27,004 nt of DNA, taken from contig CAYSBE010000020.1 in the NCBI GenBank assembly GCA_964429245.1, positions 1 to 27,004 on the forward strand, read 5' to 3'. A program made the translations under genes and the position numbers. The notes under the pieces are model-generated. The model did not search any database, was not told the origin of the DNA, and saw nothing but the letters and a program-made list of their open reading frames with translations. Shown here piece after piece: positions 1 to 7,869 of this stretch (position 1 is its first letter; the number at the start of each line of letters is the position of its first letter). This stretch comes from CAYSBE01 sp964429245 (GTDB lineage Bacteria > Bacteroidota > Bacteroidia > UKL13-3).

Positions 1-90
1 GTTATGCTAGCTTCATTTGTTTTTTGGACACTAACCTGTTGGGCGCTGTATCGGATACTTGATATTGATATTACAAAATTGCTGAAATAG
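1..90 (+). CDS. C-terminal end of a membrane protein (partial)
   Basis: Frame 1 is open from the window edge to a TAG at 88-90. It gives 29 residues: a hydrophobic, Trp/Phe-rich stretch (residues 1-20) that looks like a transmembrane helix, then a short tail ending DIDITKLLK. This fits the last helix and cytoplasmic tail of an integral membrane protein that starts left of the window. The piece is too short to name a family. It is convergent with the ATPase gene that ends at 192. The 100 bases between them hold a perfect 12-bp palindrome (111-122) but no convincing T-rich terminator. The reading rests only on composition and the lack of an earlier stop, so a chance open frame remains possible. 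Confidence 0.4.
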   Translation, partial: VMLASFVFWTLTCWALYRILDIDITKLLK

Positions 91-191
91 GGTAGTTGTA
101 TTTTATGTGTCAAAACGTTTTGAGTGAATAAAGCACCTAAACGATTGGCTAAAACTGCATTCGTAGCAACGGTATATTTAGCGAATGGTGT

Positions 192-1334
192 TTAGGGGCA
201 AATCCAATCTAAATAGTTTTCGTTAGTTATCACTTCAAAACTTGTATCTGGGTATGAGTTTAGCCAAGCAGATGGCGCTACTATTTTTTTCATTTGTTTC
301 CATTTGATTTCGAACGCAAATAGCCTACCATCGCGTTCTTCTATCCAGTTTATTTCTTGTTGTTGGTAGGTTCGCCAAAAGTAATTGTTTACCGTCATGC
401 CCACGTAGTGCTGATATTTTAAGCGTTCATATAGGCAGTAATTTTCCCATAATTCACCAATATCGTTACGCATGCCAAGAGGTGCAAAGTTTGCAATAAG
501 TACATTTCTAATGCCATTATCATAAAAATACCATTTGCTACTTTTTACAATTTCGCTTCGTAAGTTTCTGCTAAATCCCGGCAAGCGATAAATCACAAAT
601 ACTTTAGTTAATAAATCAAGATATTTTTGTACCGAATTTTTGCTCATACCCAATTGTCTTCCTAGTTCATCAAATGATACCTCCTTGCCCACTTGAAATG
701 CTATCAGCCTAAGTAAATCAAGCATTTTGGCGGCATTGCGCACACCTTCAAAAGCAAGAATATCTTTTAGCAAATAGTCGTTTACCAACTGTTTTAGGTA
801 GTTAGATTTACTTGTATTATCGCTGTATTGCATTACTTCCGGATAACTTCCGTAGATTAGTCTTTCTTCCAGCCTAGCTCGTGTTTGTATTATATTTTCG
901 GAGGATTGATATTCCATTTGTGCCAGTGGAAACAAGTAAAATGTGATTTTTCGGCCGGTTAGTGGCTCGCCTAGTTTATTGGATAAATCAAACATAGATG
1001 AGCCCGTAACCAGAATTTTAATCCCCTGAATTTCATCCACAATTAGTTTGAGAATAGCTCCTATATCTTCAATTTTCTGAGCTTCATCTATCACAAGCAG
1101 CGTTGTTCCAGACAACAAGCGCTTATAATTTTCAACTGTTCGTTGTTTCAACACTTCATTCGTAGCCAAATCTTCTCCATTTAGCTCTAATACTTGCTCA
1201 TCTTTCAATTCAGCAACTATTTTTTTTATTAAACTGGTTTTACCAATACGTCTTGCACCAACCAAAACAACCACTTTATTTGGTATTAAACTGGTTATCA
1301 ATTTATTTTCTATGATTCGTGTAATTATTTGCAT
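192..1334 (-). CDS. AAA-family ATP-binding protein with DUF4143 C-terminal domain
   Basis: This is a P-loop ATPase of the archaeal-ATPase-like AAA/DUF4143 family, about 380 residues, which is normal for the family. The Walker A motif GARRIGKT is at about residues 26-33. The Walker B motif is LLVIDEAQ, followed by a sensor-like ILVTGSS. The middle carries a helix-turn-helix-like stretch (FDELGRQLGMSKNSVQKYL). The C-terminal DUF4143 part ends with a PD-(D/E)xK-like pattern (E...FAFEIKW) seen in many relatives. The cellular role of the family is not firmly known; many members are scattered accessory genes. I chose the ATG at 1332-1334 because the longer frame has only a TTG start at 1370, and the added residues come from the promoter repeats. 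The gene stands alone on the minus strand, 234 bp after the phosphatase gene. Confidence 0.85.
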   Translation of the reverse strand: MQIITRIIENKLITSLIPNKVVVLVGARRIGKTSLIKKIVAELKDEQVLELNGEDLATNEVLKQRTVENYKRLLSGTTLLVIDEAQKIEDIGAILKLIVDEIQGIKILVTGSSMFDLSNKLGEPLTGRKITFYLFPLAQMEYQSSENIIQTRARLEERLIYGSYPEVMQYSDNTSKSNYLKQLVNDYLLKDILAFEGVRNAAKMLDLLRLIAFQVGKEVSFDELGRQLGMSKNSVQKYLDLLTKVFVIYRLPGFSRNLRSEIVKSSKWYFYDNGIRNVLIANFAPLGMRNDIGELWENYCLYERLKYQHYVGMTVNNYFWRTYQQQEINWIEERDGRLFAFEIKWKQMKKIVAPSAWLNSYPDTSFEVITNENYLDWICP

Positions 1335-1337
1335 ATA

Positions 1338-1371
1338 CAAATATAGTAATTCAGTCAATACGATGACCAAA
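1338..1371 (-). promoter_or_regulatory. Candidate Bacteroidota promoter of the AAA/DUF4143 gene
   Basis: On the minus strand TATATTTG (1345-1338) matches the Bacteroidota -7 box TAnnTTTG exactly. A TTTG lies at 1371-1368, 22 bp upstream, in the range usual for the -33 element. The -7 box ends only 3 bases before the ATG at 1334, so transcription from it would give a leaderless or almost leaderless mRNA. The spacer between the two boxes is filled by one copy of the repeat described separately. The assignment rests on motif match only. Confidence 0.45.
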
Positions 1372-1422
1372 TTATATATAATTCAGTCAATATGATGACT
1401 AAAATTAATTAAATACAGTCAA
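1347..1422 (-). repeat. Three phased copies of an operator-like motif upstream of the ATPase
   Basis: Read on the minus strand, TTGACTGAATT occurs at 1358-1348 and 1390-1380, and TTGACTGTATT at 1422-1412. The starts are exactly 32 bp apart in both intervals. The two copies nearer the gene are part of a longer 21-base match (1347-1367 and 1379-1399, one base different). Each contains the inverted half-sites GTCA-N6-TGAC. The third copy keeps only the TTGACTG core. Three 32-bp steps place the copies on the same face of the helix, as expected for a cooperative repressor or activator site. The copy nearest the gene lies between the predicted -33 and -7 boxes. Confidence 0.6.
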
Positions 1423-1568
1423 ATTTTAATTCTTTTGGTACCGGATACTTGCGATGTAAATGAACAAGTTGTTTAAAAACTGTGCTTATTGGATGCAGTC
1501 CATTTGGTTAGTTGTATGATTACCGGCTACAATAAAATAGGTAGTTTAGCAAGCAATAGCACCATCAA

Positions 1569-2447
1569 TTACCTACTGTTTATCTGGTCGCACATATCAA
1601 ACAAAATACCATCTTTAAGGCCGGCACTTGGTGCAATAATTTTTTCGATATCAGCCCACTTCAATATTTGCAGGTATATATATGCCGAGTGTTCAATCAC
1701 ATCAGCACGGTCGGGATTAAGCTTATAGGTTTCAATGCGCTCGGCTGTGTTCATTTTTTTGATGGTATGGTAGAATTTTTTTAATTCATCGCGGGTAATG
1801 GATGGTACGTCAGAAGGATGAATGAGCGCTGCAATTTTATTGATGGTGCCACTGGTGGCAATGGCTATGGAATGGCGCACTTCAGTTAAATGAAGTTGGA
1901 TGTATTCTTCCATTATTTTCCATGTGTTTTCCTTTATTACATCATCAAGCAGCCTTACCGTGCCTACATCAAATGATACGGAGTTTGATGCAATTTTATC
2001 TTTGATGATGGTCATTTCAGTACTTCCACCACCCACATCAATGGTTAAATACTTTTCATTGGGTTGAAATAAATGGTTAATACTCCTCAAAATAAGTCGT
2101 GATTCTTCGCGTCCGCTTATAACATCAATATTTAAATTGAACTCTTCTTTTACGTGGTCAATTATTTTTTTTGCATTGCTTGCATCACGCAAAGCACTGG
2201 TAGCACAAGCCCTGCACTCTTCTACCTCAAACACATCAAGCAACAGCGAAAATGCTTGCATGGCTTTGTAAAATTCATTTCGTTTTTCTTTGCTTATTTT
2301 CCCTTTCTTAAAAGCATCATCTCCCAACCGAATGGGTACACGCACGAATTCAATTTTTTTAAACGGCTCCGAAAAAGAGCCATCGCTCAATCTTGCAATT
2401 TGCAAACGAACAGCATTGGATCCAATATCAATGGCGGCTATTTTCAT
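1569..2447 (-). CDS. Ppx/GppA family phosphatase (exopolyphosphatase type)
   Basis: This cytoplasmic enzyme of the ASKHA (actin/Hsp70 kinase) fold hydrolyses terminal phosphates of polyphosphate or the 5' phosphate of pppGpp. Visible motifs are the phosphate-1 loop AIDIGSNAVRLQ near the N-terminus, phosphate-2 DVGGGSTEM at about residue 140, the adenosine-side ATSGT, and the C-terminal APSAGLKDGIL. At 292 residues it is the short, two-domain form and lacks the C-terminal HD-like region of E. coli Ppx. The ATG at 2445-2447 is preferred over the longer open frame because DIGSN is normally within 10 residues of the start. It lies 46 bp downstream of the acetyltransferase gene on the same strand and may be the third gene of that operon. 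Sequence alone does not separate Ppx from GppA activity. Confidence 0.9.
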   Translation of the reverse strand: MKIAAIDIGSNAVRLQIARLSDGSFSEPFKKIEFVRVPIRLGDDAFKKGKISKEKRNEFYKAMQAFSLLLDVFEVEECRACATSALRDASNAKKIIDHVKEEFNLNIDVISGREESRLILRSINHLFQPNEKYLTIDVGGGSTEMTIIKDKIASNSVSFDVGTVRLLDDVIKENTWKIMEEYIQLHLTEVRHSIAIATSGTINKIAALIHPSDVPSITRDELKKFYHTIKKMNTAERIETYKLNPDRADVIEHSAYIYLQILKWADIEKIIAPSAGLKDGILFDMCDQINSR

Positions 2448-2493
2448 CGAATAATTTATTGCAATTTGATGGTTTAGTTGATATAACAAAAAA

Positions 2494-3408
2494 TTACTTT
2501 TTCAGCCACCTGATTGGTAAGGGAAGTTTGTTGATATGCAGGTGATAGTAATGTTGTTTTACGGCACCAAAGCCTTTAAAAAATCGAGCTACACCGGGAA
2601 TTTCTGATCCTTCAAAATCAAGTACCTTATCCGTTCCGGCATATGTTGAGATGAGTTCGTTGAACATCAAAAACATGCTGCGCATTTCTTTTCCCTTTTC
2701 ATGTGTGCTTCCCAATAAATAATAAATACGCTTGGGTGTATGCAGGAATGCTGCAGAACATAGGATAGTATTCTGTGCATCTGTAACAGCCATTACTTCA
2801 AGCATATTTCTATTCTGAAATGTTGTAAGCAAAGTGGAAAGTAAATCATAATGTTTGTTTGTCAACGCTCTGGTTTCTGCACCTTTGTTTTTACGGTAAT
2901 TTGCTACTACTTCTTTTATACTACAAGTGCCAATTTGTTGATGTGCCTGTTGTGCTTTCTTAAGGTTGCGTTTGGTGTGGTCGGAAAAGAATTTGTGCAA
3001 CTGCTTGTAGTCGGGCGTGAGGTCAAGAATGATATTTCTGCGGGTATTTACCGTACCATTTTTTAGTTGCAACGAATCGTTTGTGTAGTTGAGGTAAATA
3101 TCAATGAACTTAAATTGTTCGGGTATGGCTTTAATGATATTTTTTAGCTCGGGGGCATACGATTTATCGGGGTAAAAAAATCCCAATTGTTGTGAAAAAA
3201 AGGGCTGATAGAGGTATCTAAAAATTTTCTTTTTGGCCGTTAATGGAAACACAGCTTTATAATCATCTGCCACAAGCGCTTCCCAGCCGGGTGCTGTAAT
3301 ATCCAAGTACCACGAATAGGCATACACCTGAAAATTGAGGGCCTGCTCAATGCAGCTATCCCATTTCAGTTTGTCAATTTCATGATGTTTTAAATACCTA
3401 ATTTCCAT
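2494..3408 (-). CDS. GNAT/FemAB-like acetyltransferase
   Basis: The 304-residue protein resembles the BioF2-like/FemAB group of GNAT acyltransferases found in Bacteroidota beside polysaccharide deacetylase-like genes. Supporting features are the N-terminal MEIRYLKHHEIDKLKWD, a central DLTPDYKQLHKFFSDHTKRN segment (the common 'kR(N)l+ka' pattern before the second GNAT domain), and the C-terminal VLDFEGSEIPGVARFFKGFG, which matches the FkekfG-like end of these enzymes. No signal peptide or membrane helix is visible, so it should act in the cytoplasm, perhaps acylating a sugar precursor or peptide. Its ATG overlaps the stop of the deacetylase gene by one base (TAATG), which indicates translational coupling. 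The substrate is unknown. Confidence 0.75.
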   Translation of the reverse strand: MEIRYLKHHEIDKLKWDSCIEQALNFQVYAYSWYLDITAPGWEALVADDYKAVFPLTAKKKIFRYLYQPFFSQQLGFFYPDKSYAPELKNIIKAIPEQFKFIDIYLNYTNDSLQLKNGTVNTRRNIILDLTPDYKQLHKFFSDHTKRNLKKAQQAHQQIGTCSIKEVVANYRKNKGAETRALTNKHYDLLSTLLTTFQNRNMLEVMAVTDAQNTILCSAAFLHTPKRIYYLLGSTHEKGKEMRSMFLMFNELISTYAGTDKVLDFEGSEIPGVARFFKGFGAVKQHYYHLHINKLPLPIRWLKK

Positions 3409-4508
3409 TACTTGCTTGCTGCAATAAACAGATGTTCAAATACGCTTTTCCATTCTTGCCATCCTTCAGCATGGCTTAAGTTGGAGTTGTGCCAGATGCT
3501 GATAAAGGTACCGTTTGTTTTTTTCACTTGATGCATCACCTGCTCTATTTTATTTTTTGCTTCCTGCGGACTTAAGCACATGCCATAGCGCAATGAGGTA
3601 TCCATCATGGCCAGCGGATGCAAAACAAGGGGTGTTGTTTGCTCCTCAACGAGATTATACCAATTAAATGAAAATGATGTTGAAGCCCTGAAACCTACGT
3701 ATTTGCTGTATCCAAGGCTGAAGTCGTCTGTTATACCGCATTGCAATAAGCCTGTCATGGTTTGTGGGTAGACATACCTTAAAAAATGTTGCCTGGAACT
3801 GCTTATTTTTTCTGAACGCATTTTTTCAAGTCGTAATTTTTCACTAGCCATACATTGTATTTCGTGCATACTGCCATACGAAGGATGAATTCCTATTTTA
3901 CCCCAACCTGAAATATATCTTACTAAATTCTGAAATAGGACACTTCGTGTGTCAATTTGTTTATCGAATGGTGTTTTTCCATCCATCAACAAAAAAAATA
4001 GTGGTTTCAGTTGATACCTCTCGCAAAGCTGTTTGATTTCATCATAGGTATCATAGGGGTCTTTTTGCATTCCTATTGCAACAGCCAGTTGTTGCATGGC
4101 ATCAGCCACACGAAGTGAAAGCAATGATTTAACCCATTTCAATAACCAACGAACGGAGGTCAATCCTTTATAACGATACGCGTGGTCAATATCAAACGTA
4201 GGCTGAAAGCGAAAGTCGCGTGGTACAAAATCAAGCTGCAATAAGCTAAACAATTGTTGTCGCCAGGTATCAACAAGGGGTATTTCCAGAAAACCATGAA
4301 TACATGCTACACTGTTCTCAGGCGCATACCTACCGTGTTCATCGGGTTTTGTGTTTCCATATTCTTCGTACCTGCTTAGCAAATAAAAAGTGGCAGCAAA
4401 CACATCAAAAGGAGTGTCACCAATGGCTTGTTTAAAAAATATCATTTCCCACTGTGCATGTTGTTCAACAGCAATATCAACTTGGCGAATACCTTTTTCA
4501 GCTAGCAA
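3408..4508 (-). CDS. Polysaccharide deacetylase-like protein with DUF7033 domain (5' end lost in gap)
   Basis: The visible 366 residues include the DUF7033-type segment DVFAATFYLLSRYEEY followed by a deacetylase-like TIM-barrel region. Signature pieces are FQPTFDIDHAYRYKG (the DxDH metal site pattern), KIGIHPSYGS, and the late VLHPLAMMDTSLRYG and ISIWHNSNLS. Related proteins are predicted metal-dependent deacetylases of surface sugars. The N-terminus falls in the 100-N gap. Beyond the gap a minus-strand ATG at 4622-4624 followed by codons for MIEIL could be the true start, but the gap size is unknown, so this cannot be confirmed. The gene is first in a run with the acetyltransferase (1-base overlap). 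I infer a role in envelope or exopolysaccharide modification. Confidence 0.8.
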   Translation of the reverse strand: MLAEKGIRQVDIAVEQHAQWEMIFFKQAIGDTPFDVFAATFYLLSRYEEYGNTKPDEHGRYAPENSVACIHGFLEIPLVDTWRQQLFSLLQLDFVPRDFRFQPTFDIDHAYRYKGLTSVRWLLKWVKSLLSLRVADAMQQLAVAIGMQKDPYDTYDEIKQLCERYQLKPLFFLLMDGKTPFDKQIDTRSVLFQNLVRYISGWGKIGIHPSYGSMHEIQCMASEKLRLEKMRSEKISSSRQHFLRYVYPQTMTGLLQCGITDDFSLGYSKYVGFRASTSFSFNWYNLVEEQTTPLVLHPLAMMDTSLRYGMCLSPQEAKNKIEQVMHQVKKTNGTFISIWHNSNLSHAEGWQEWKSVFEHLFIAASK

Positions 4509-4608
4509 NNNNNNNNNNNNNNNNNNNNNNNNNNNNNNNNNNNNNNNNNNNNNNNNNNNNNNNNNNNNNNNNNNNNNNNNNNNNNNNNNNNNNNNNNNNN
4601 NNNNNNNN
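4509..4608. other. Assembly gap (100 N) in the deacetylase gene
   Basis: There are exactly 100 N, the usual placeholder for a scaffold gap of unknown length. The missing DNA holds most of the N-terminal part of the deacetylase-like gene. The upstream DUF4136 gene is intact on the far side. Confidence 0.95.
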
Positions 4609-4685
4609 TTAATATTTCAATCATGGTTGTGTCAGTAATGCAAATCGATTAGCATAGCAGGTAAGCAATCGTTTTTTTTGTGTGC

Positions 4686-5312
4686 ATGAAAAACTTAATC
4701 TTCCTTATAGTCATTTTCAGCGTATCGTGCTCAACCATTAGTAATGTAGCATTCGATATTGACAAAAGTATCAACTTTAAAAAATTAGATACTTATGCCT
4801 GGCTTCCATCTTACGATATGCAATTTGTAGATAAGCGCTACAACAACCAGATTATTGAAAATAATATCAAGTTATATGCGCAAAAATCAATTGTGGCAAA
4901 AGGTTTGTCATTAAGTGTTGATTCTCCGGATGTATTGTTTTTTTATGATTTGCAAATAGAGAAAGGAACCTACACCAGGCAATATCCAATATATGCGCAT
5001 CCGCAAAACTTCATGCCACCGATGATGCCTCCTATGCCTGGAATGTCGGCTGAGCAAATGTTGGCCCAACAACAAATGATGCAACAGCAAATGATGTGGC
5101 AACAATGGTCGCAACCACAAATTATTGGATACGAAACCCGACAAATTCCATTTAAAACCGGCACACTTACTGTGGTAGCCATTGAAAGGGCCACAAACCG
5201 CATGATATGGAGGGGATGGGCAGAATCTTGTATCCTTGATCCCGTGAATTACCAAAACAATTTAGAAAAGAAAATTGCGCTAATTTTTGAACGTTTCCCA
5301 CAAACACGGTAA
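4686..5312 (+). CDS. DUF4136 family lipoprotein with Met/Gln-rich insertion
   Basis: The 208-residue protein is predicted to be an outer-membrane or periplasmic lipoprotein. A signal sequence MKNLIFLIVIFSVSCS has a lipobox-like FSVSC, with Cys 15 as the likely lipidated residue. The rest fits DUF4136: an early FKKLDTYAWLP, a middle FFYDLQIEKGTY, and a late VAIERATNRMIWRGWAES. Between the last two lies an unusual Pro/Met/Gln-rich insert (about residues 108-142) with ten Met in 33 residues. I start at the ATG at 4686; the open frame extends two codons further to a GTG, which would add nothing to the signal. The family's function is unknown. The gene is divergent from the deacetylase operon, and glyQS begins 43 bp downstream. 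Confidence 0.8.
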   Translation: MKNLIFLIVIFSVSCSTISNVAFDIDKSINFKKLDTYAWLPSYDMQFVDKRYNNQIIENNIKLYAQKSIVAKGLSLSVDSPDVLFFYDLQIEKGTYTRQYPIYAHPQNFMPPMMPPMPGMSAEQMLAQQQMMQQQMMWQQWSQPQIIGYETRQIPFKTGTLTVVAIERATNRMIWRGWAESCILDPVNYQNNLEKKIALIFERFPQTR

Positions 5313-5331
5313 TATCGAATTTTTGTAATTC

Positions 5332-5339
5332 TACATTTG
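5332..5339 (+). promoter_or_regulatory. Candidate -7 box of glyQS
   Basis: TACATTTG fits the Bacteroidota -7 consensus TAnnTTTG exactly and lies 16 bases before the glyQS ATG. No good TTG/TTTG is found 17-23 bp upstream, so the -33 side is weak. An alternative pairing is TTTTTG (5320-5325) with TATTTTG (5343-5349), 17 bp apart, but its -7 box is one base short of the consensus. Confidence 0.3.
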
Positions 5340-5355
5340 GCCTTATTTTGCGCCC

Positions 5356-6824
5356 ATGTCGGATGAAATTTTTAAGAAAGTAGTGAGCCATGCCAAAGAG
5401 TATGGATTTGTATTTCCATCAAGCGAGATATATGACGGATTGGGAGCGGTATATGATTACGGACAAAACGGAACTGAGCTCAAAAACAACCTGCGACAGT
5501 ATTGGTGGAAAGCCATGGTGCAAATGCACGAAAATATTGTAGGCATTGATGCGGCCATATTCATGCACCCAAAAACGTGGAAGGCCAGTGGGCATATTGA
5601 TGGCTTTAGCGACCCGATGATTGACAACAAAGATTCGAAAAAACGCTACCGTGCCGATCAGTTATTGGAAGATAAAATNNNNNNNNNNNNNNNNNNNNNN
5701 NNNNNNNNNNNNNNNNNNNNNNNNNNNNNNNNNNNNNNNNNNNNNNNNNNNNNNNNNNNNNNNNNNNNNNNNNNNNNNTGATTGAGCAGCATGAAATAGT
5801 TTGCCCGATAAGCGGCACACGCAACTGGACCGATGTACGCCAGTTTAACCTGATGTTTAGCACCGAAATGGGCGCTATGGCGGAAGATGCCGATAAAATA
5901 TACCTAAGGCCCGAAACCGCTCAGGGTATATTTGTTAATTTTTTAAACGTGCAAAAAACAGGCCGTATGAAAATTCCATTTGGCATAGCACAAACCGGCA
6001 AGGCGTTTAGAAATGAAATTATTGCGCGCCAGTTTATCATGCGCATGCGTGAGTTTGAACAAATGGAGATGCAATTTTTTATTCGTCCCGGCACACAGAA
6101 AGAGTGGTATGCGCATTGGAAAGAAGCACGCTTGAAATGGCACCAAAAATTGGGCTTGGGAAATGAAAAATACCGTTACCACGATCACGTAAAGCTAGCA
6201 CACTATGCTGATGCAGCTGTAGATATTGAATTTGAATTTCCGTTTGGGTTCAAAGAACTGGAAGGCATACACTCGCGAACTGATTTTGATTTGCGAAATC
6301 ACCAGGAACTATCGGGTAAAAAACTACAATATTTTGATGCCGAATTGGATGAAAGCGGAAAACAATATGGCAATTATATTCCATATGTAATTGAAACTTC
6401 GGTAGGTCTCGACAGGTTATTTTTATCGGTGATGTGTGCTGCATTCAAAGAAGAAGAAGTGGGAGAAGGGGATAAAAAAGATACCCGTGTTGTATTGCAA
6501 ATTCCGCCTGTTTTGGCGCCATTTAAATTAGCTGTATTCCCACTTACCAAAAAAGATGGCTTACCTGAAGTAGCCAGAAAAATAATTGATGACCTAAAAG
6601 TTGATTACAACTGCTTTTACGAAGAAAAAGATGCGATTGGCAAACGCTACCGCAGGCAAGATGCCATAGGTACTCCTTTTTGTATCACCGTTGATCACCA
6701 ATCATTGGAAGACCAAACTGTTACTATTCGCCACCGCGATAGTATGCAACAAGAGCGAATTGCCATCGAAGCGCTGCGCGGAGTGTTGGCATCCGCAATC
6801 AATTGGTCGAGTTTACTGAGTTAA
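5356..6824 (+). CDS. glyQS: Glycine--tRNA ligase, homodimeric class II type (interrupted by gap)
   Basis: This enzyme charges tRNA-Gly with glycine and is essential for translation. The N-terminal piece has the class II GlyRS block EYGFVFPSSEIYDGLGAVYD, then WKASGHIDGFSDP. After the gap come CPISGTRNWTDVRQFNLM, LRPETAQGIFVNF, motif 2 FRNEIIARQFIMRMREFEQM and motif 3 SVGLDRLF. The C-terminal anticodon-binding domain begins at about VLAPFKLAVFPLTKK. The 100-N gap puts the two halves in different frames as written, and the reading frame resumes directly after it (codon ATT at 5781). Relatives have an extra lysine/glutamate-rich stretch there, so the real gap is probably longer than 100 bases. 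I see no frameshift outside the gap. It is the eukaryote-like alpha2 enzyme, not the alpha2beta2 glyQ/glyS form. Confidence 0.95.
5679..5778. other. Assembly gap (100 N) in glyQS
   Basis: There are exactly 100 N between two parts of one GlyRS gene. The conserved blocks on each side (KKRYRADQLLEDK before, IEQHEIVCPISGTRN after) belong to the same protein, so the scaffold join itself looks right although its length is not known. Confidence 0.95.
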
Positions 6825-6828
6825 TTGT

Positions 6829-7662
6829 TTATATTTTTTCCTTATTGATAAGCTCATTGAACTCATCTTTTCGGTCGCGTGCTATTTGCACAATGCCATT
6901 GTTGTCCATCACTAAATGTCCGCCATCTTGTTTCACGTATTGCTTGATGTGATCCATATTTACAATAAAGGAGCGGTGGGTTCTAAAAAAGCGGTTGTTG
7001 GGATTAAGGTTGTTTTCAAATTCCTTTATTTTTTTACTAATAAGCAATTTGCTGCCATCTGCTAAAAACACGTGGGTGTAGGAACCATCTGCTTCAAGGT
7101 AAACAATATCCTGAATAGGAACAAAGGTGAGCCCATGAGAAACCGGAAGCGCTATTTTTTTTATAACTTTTTGTTCGAGGTTTTCTTTAAGGGTATCCAT
7201 GCGCTCACGCGTTTGGGCATTTTTACCCAATTTGATAGCCTTATCAACGGCAGCCTGCAACTGATCAATTTGAATGGGCTTTAACAAATAGTCAACCGCA
7301 CTCACCTGAAAAGCTTGCAATGCATACTCACTGTAAGCTGTAGCAAAAATTACCTGAAAATCTATTTCATCAAAAAAATCGAGTAATTGGAATCCAGTAT
7401 AACCCGGCATTTCAATATCCAGAAACACCACATCGGGTTTGTGCTTTTGTATGGCTTTTACACCGCTCAGTACGTCATCAGCTGTGGCAACGATATGCAA
7501 TTGCGGACAATGTTCAGCAATAAGCGATTCCATTATTCGTCTTGCCTTCGCCTCATCATCAATGATGATGGCATTGAATGATTTCGTTGTATAGGTATCC
7601 ACCTCTGGCAAATCTATATGTTCACTGTCGCTTGTCAAAATTAACTCCGTATTACCGTGCAA
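6829..7662 (-). CDS. LytTR-family two-component response regulator
   Basis: The 277-residue cytoplasmic regulator has a CheY-like receiver followed by a LytTR DNA-binding domain. Receiver landmarks are the acidic pair IIIDDE (Asp 35/36), phosphoacceptor Asp 82 in VVFLDIEMPG, Thr/Ala in FATAY, and Lys 128 in DYLLKP. The LytTR part (about 170-275) shows IVYLEADGSYTHVFL and FFRTHRSFIVNMDHI. About 28 residues precede the receiver, which is longer than usual; no internal Met offers a shorter start. The gene ends 4 bp from glyQS (convergent) and starts 159 bp from the giant secreted-protein gene (divergent). LytTR regulators of this type normally work with LytS-like kinases. The kinase at 15388-18375, on the far side of the giant gene, is the obvious candidate partner. 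Confidence 0.9.
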   Translation of the reverse strand: MHGNTELILTSDSEHIDLPEVDTYTTKSFNAIIIDDEAKARRIMESLIAEHCPQLHIVATADDVLSGVKAIQKHKPDVVFLDIEMPGYTGFQLLDFFDEIDFQVIFATAYSEYALQAFQVSAVDYLLKPIQIDQLQAAVDKAIKLGKNAQTRERMDTLKENLEQKVIKKIALPVSHGLTFVPIQDIVYLEADGSYTHVFLADGSKLLISKKIKEFENNLNPNNRFFRTHRSFIVNMDHIKQYVKQDGGHLVMDNNGIVQIARDRKDEFNELINKEKI

Positions 7663-7796
7663 TTAATTTAAAATAAAACTACACACCCCTGTTTAGTTCA
7701 TGAAATGTAGAAATGAATTCATGAGTGGCAATCAAAAGTTTCGAATACAATTTATGAAGTCATAGATGCGGCTCATAGGATATAACATAAAAGCAT

Positions 7797-7869
7797 CATG
7801 CAATGAAAGCAAATTCGAAGCATGAAATTCTTTATCAAAAATCATATGAAAACACATGTAATGAAAGCA
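7797..7869 (+). repeat. Imperfect direct repeat around the start of the giant gene
   Basis: CATGCAATGAAAGCA (7797-7811) recurs as CATGTAATGAAAGCA (7855-7869), 14 of 15 bases identical and 58 bp apart. The first copy lies just upstream of the first possible start (7822). The second contains the third possible start (ATG 7861, MKALLF). It may be a duplicated start region or chance similarity between ATG-AAA-rich sequences. Confidence 0.3.

Noticed and set aside
111..122. Perfect palindrome CAAAACGTTTTG
   Set aside because: It has no loop and no T-run, and lies in AT-rich intergenic DNA; one such site is not evidence of an operator.
4509..4608. N runs considered as masked repeats or mobile elements
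   Set aside because: All three runs are exactly 100 bases and interrupt genes whose two sides match, so they are scaffold gaps, not masked elements.
5606..5863. Minus-strand open frame across the glyQS gap
   Set aside because: It exists only because N codons count as open; both flanks are GlyRS on the plus strand.
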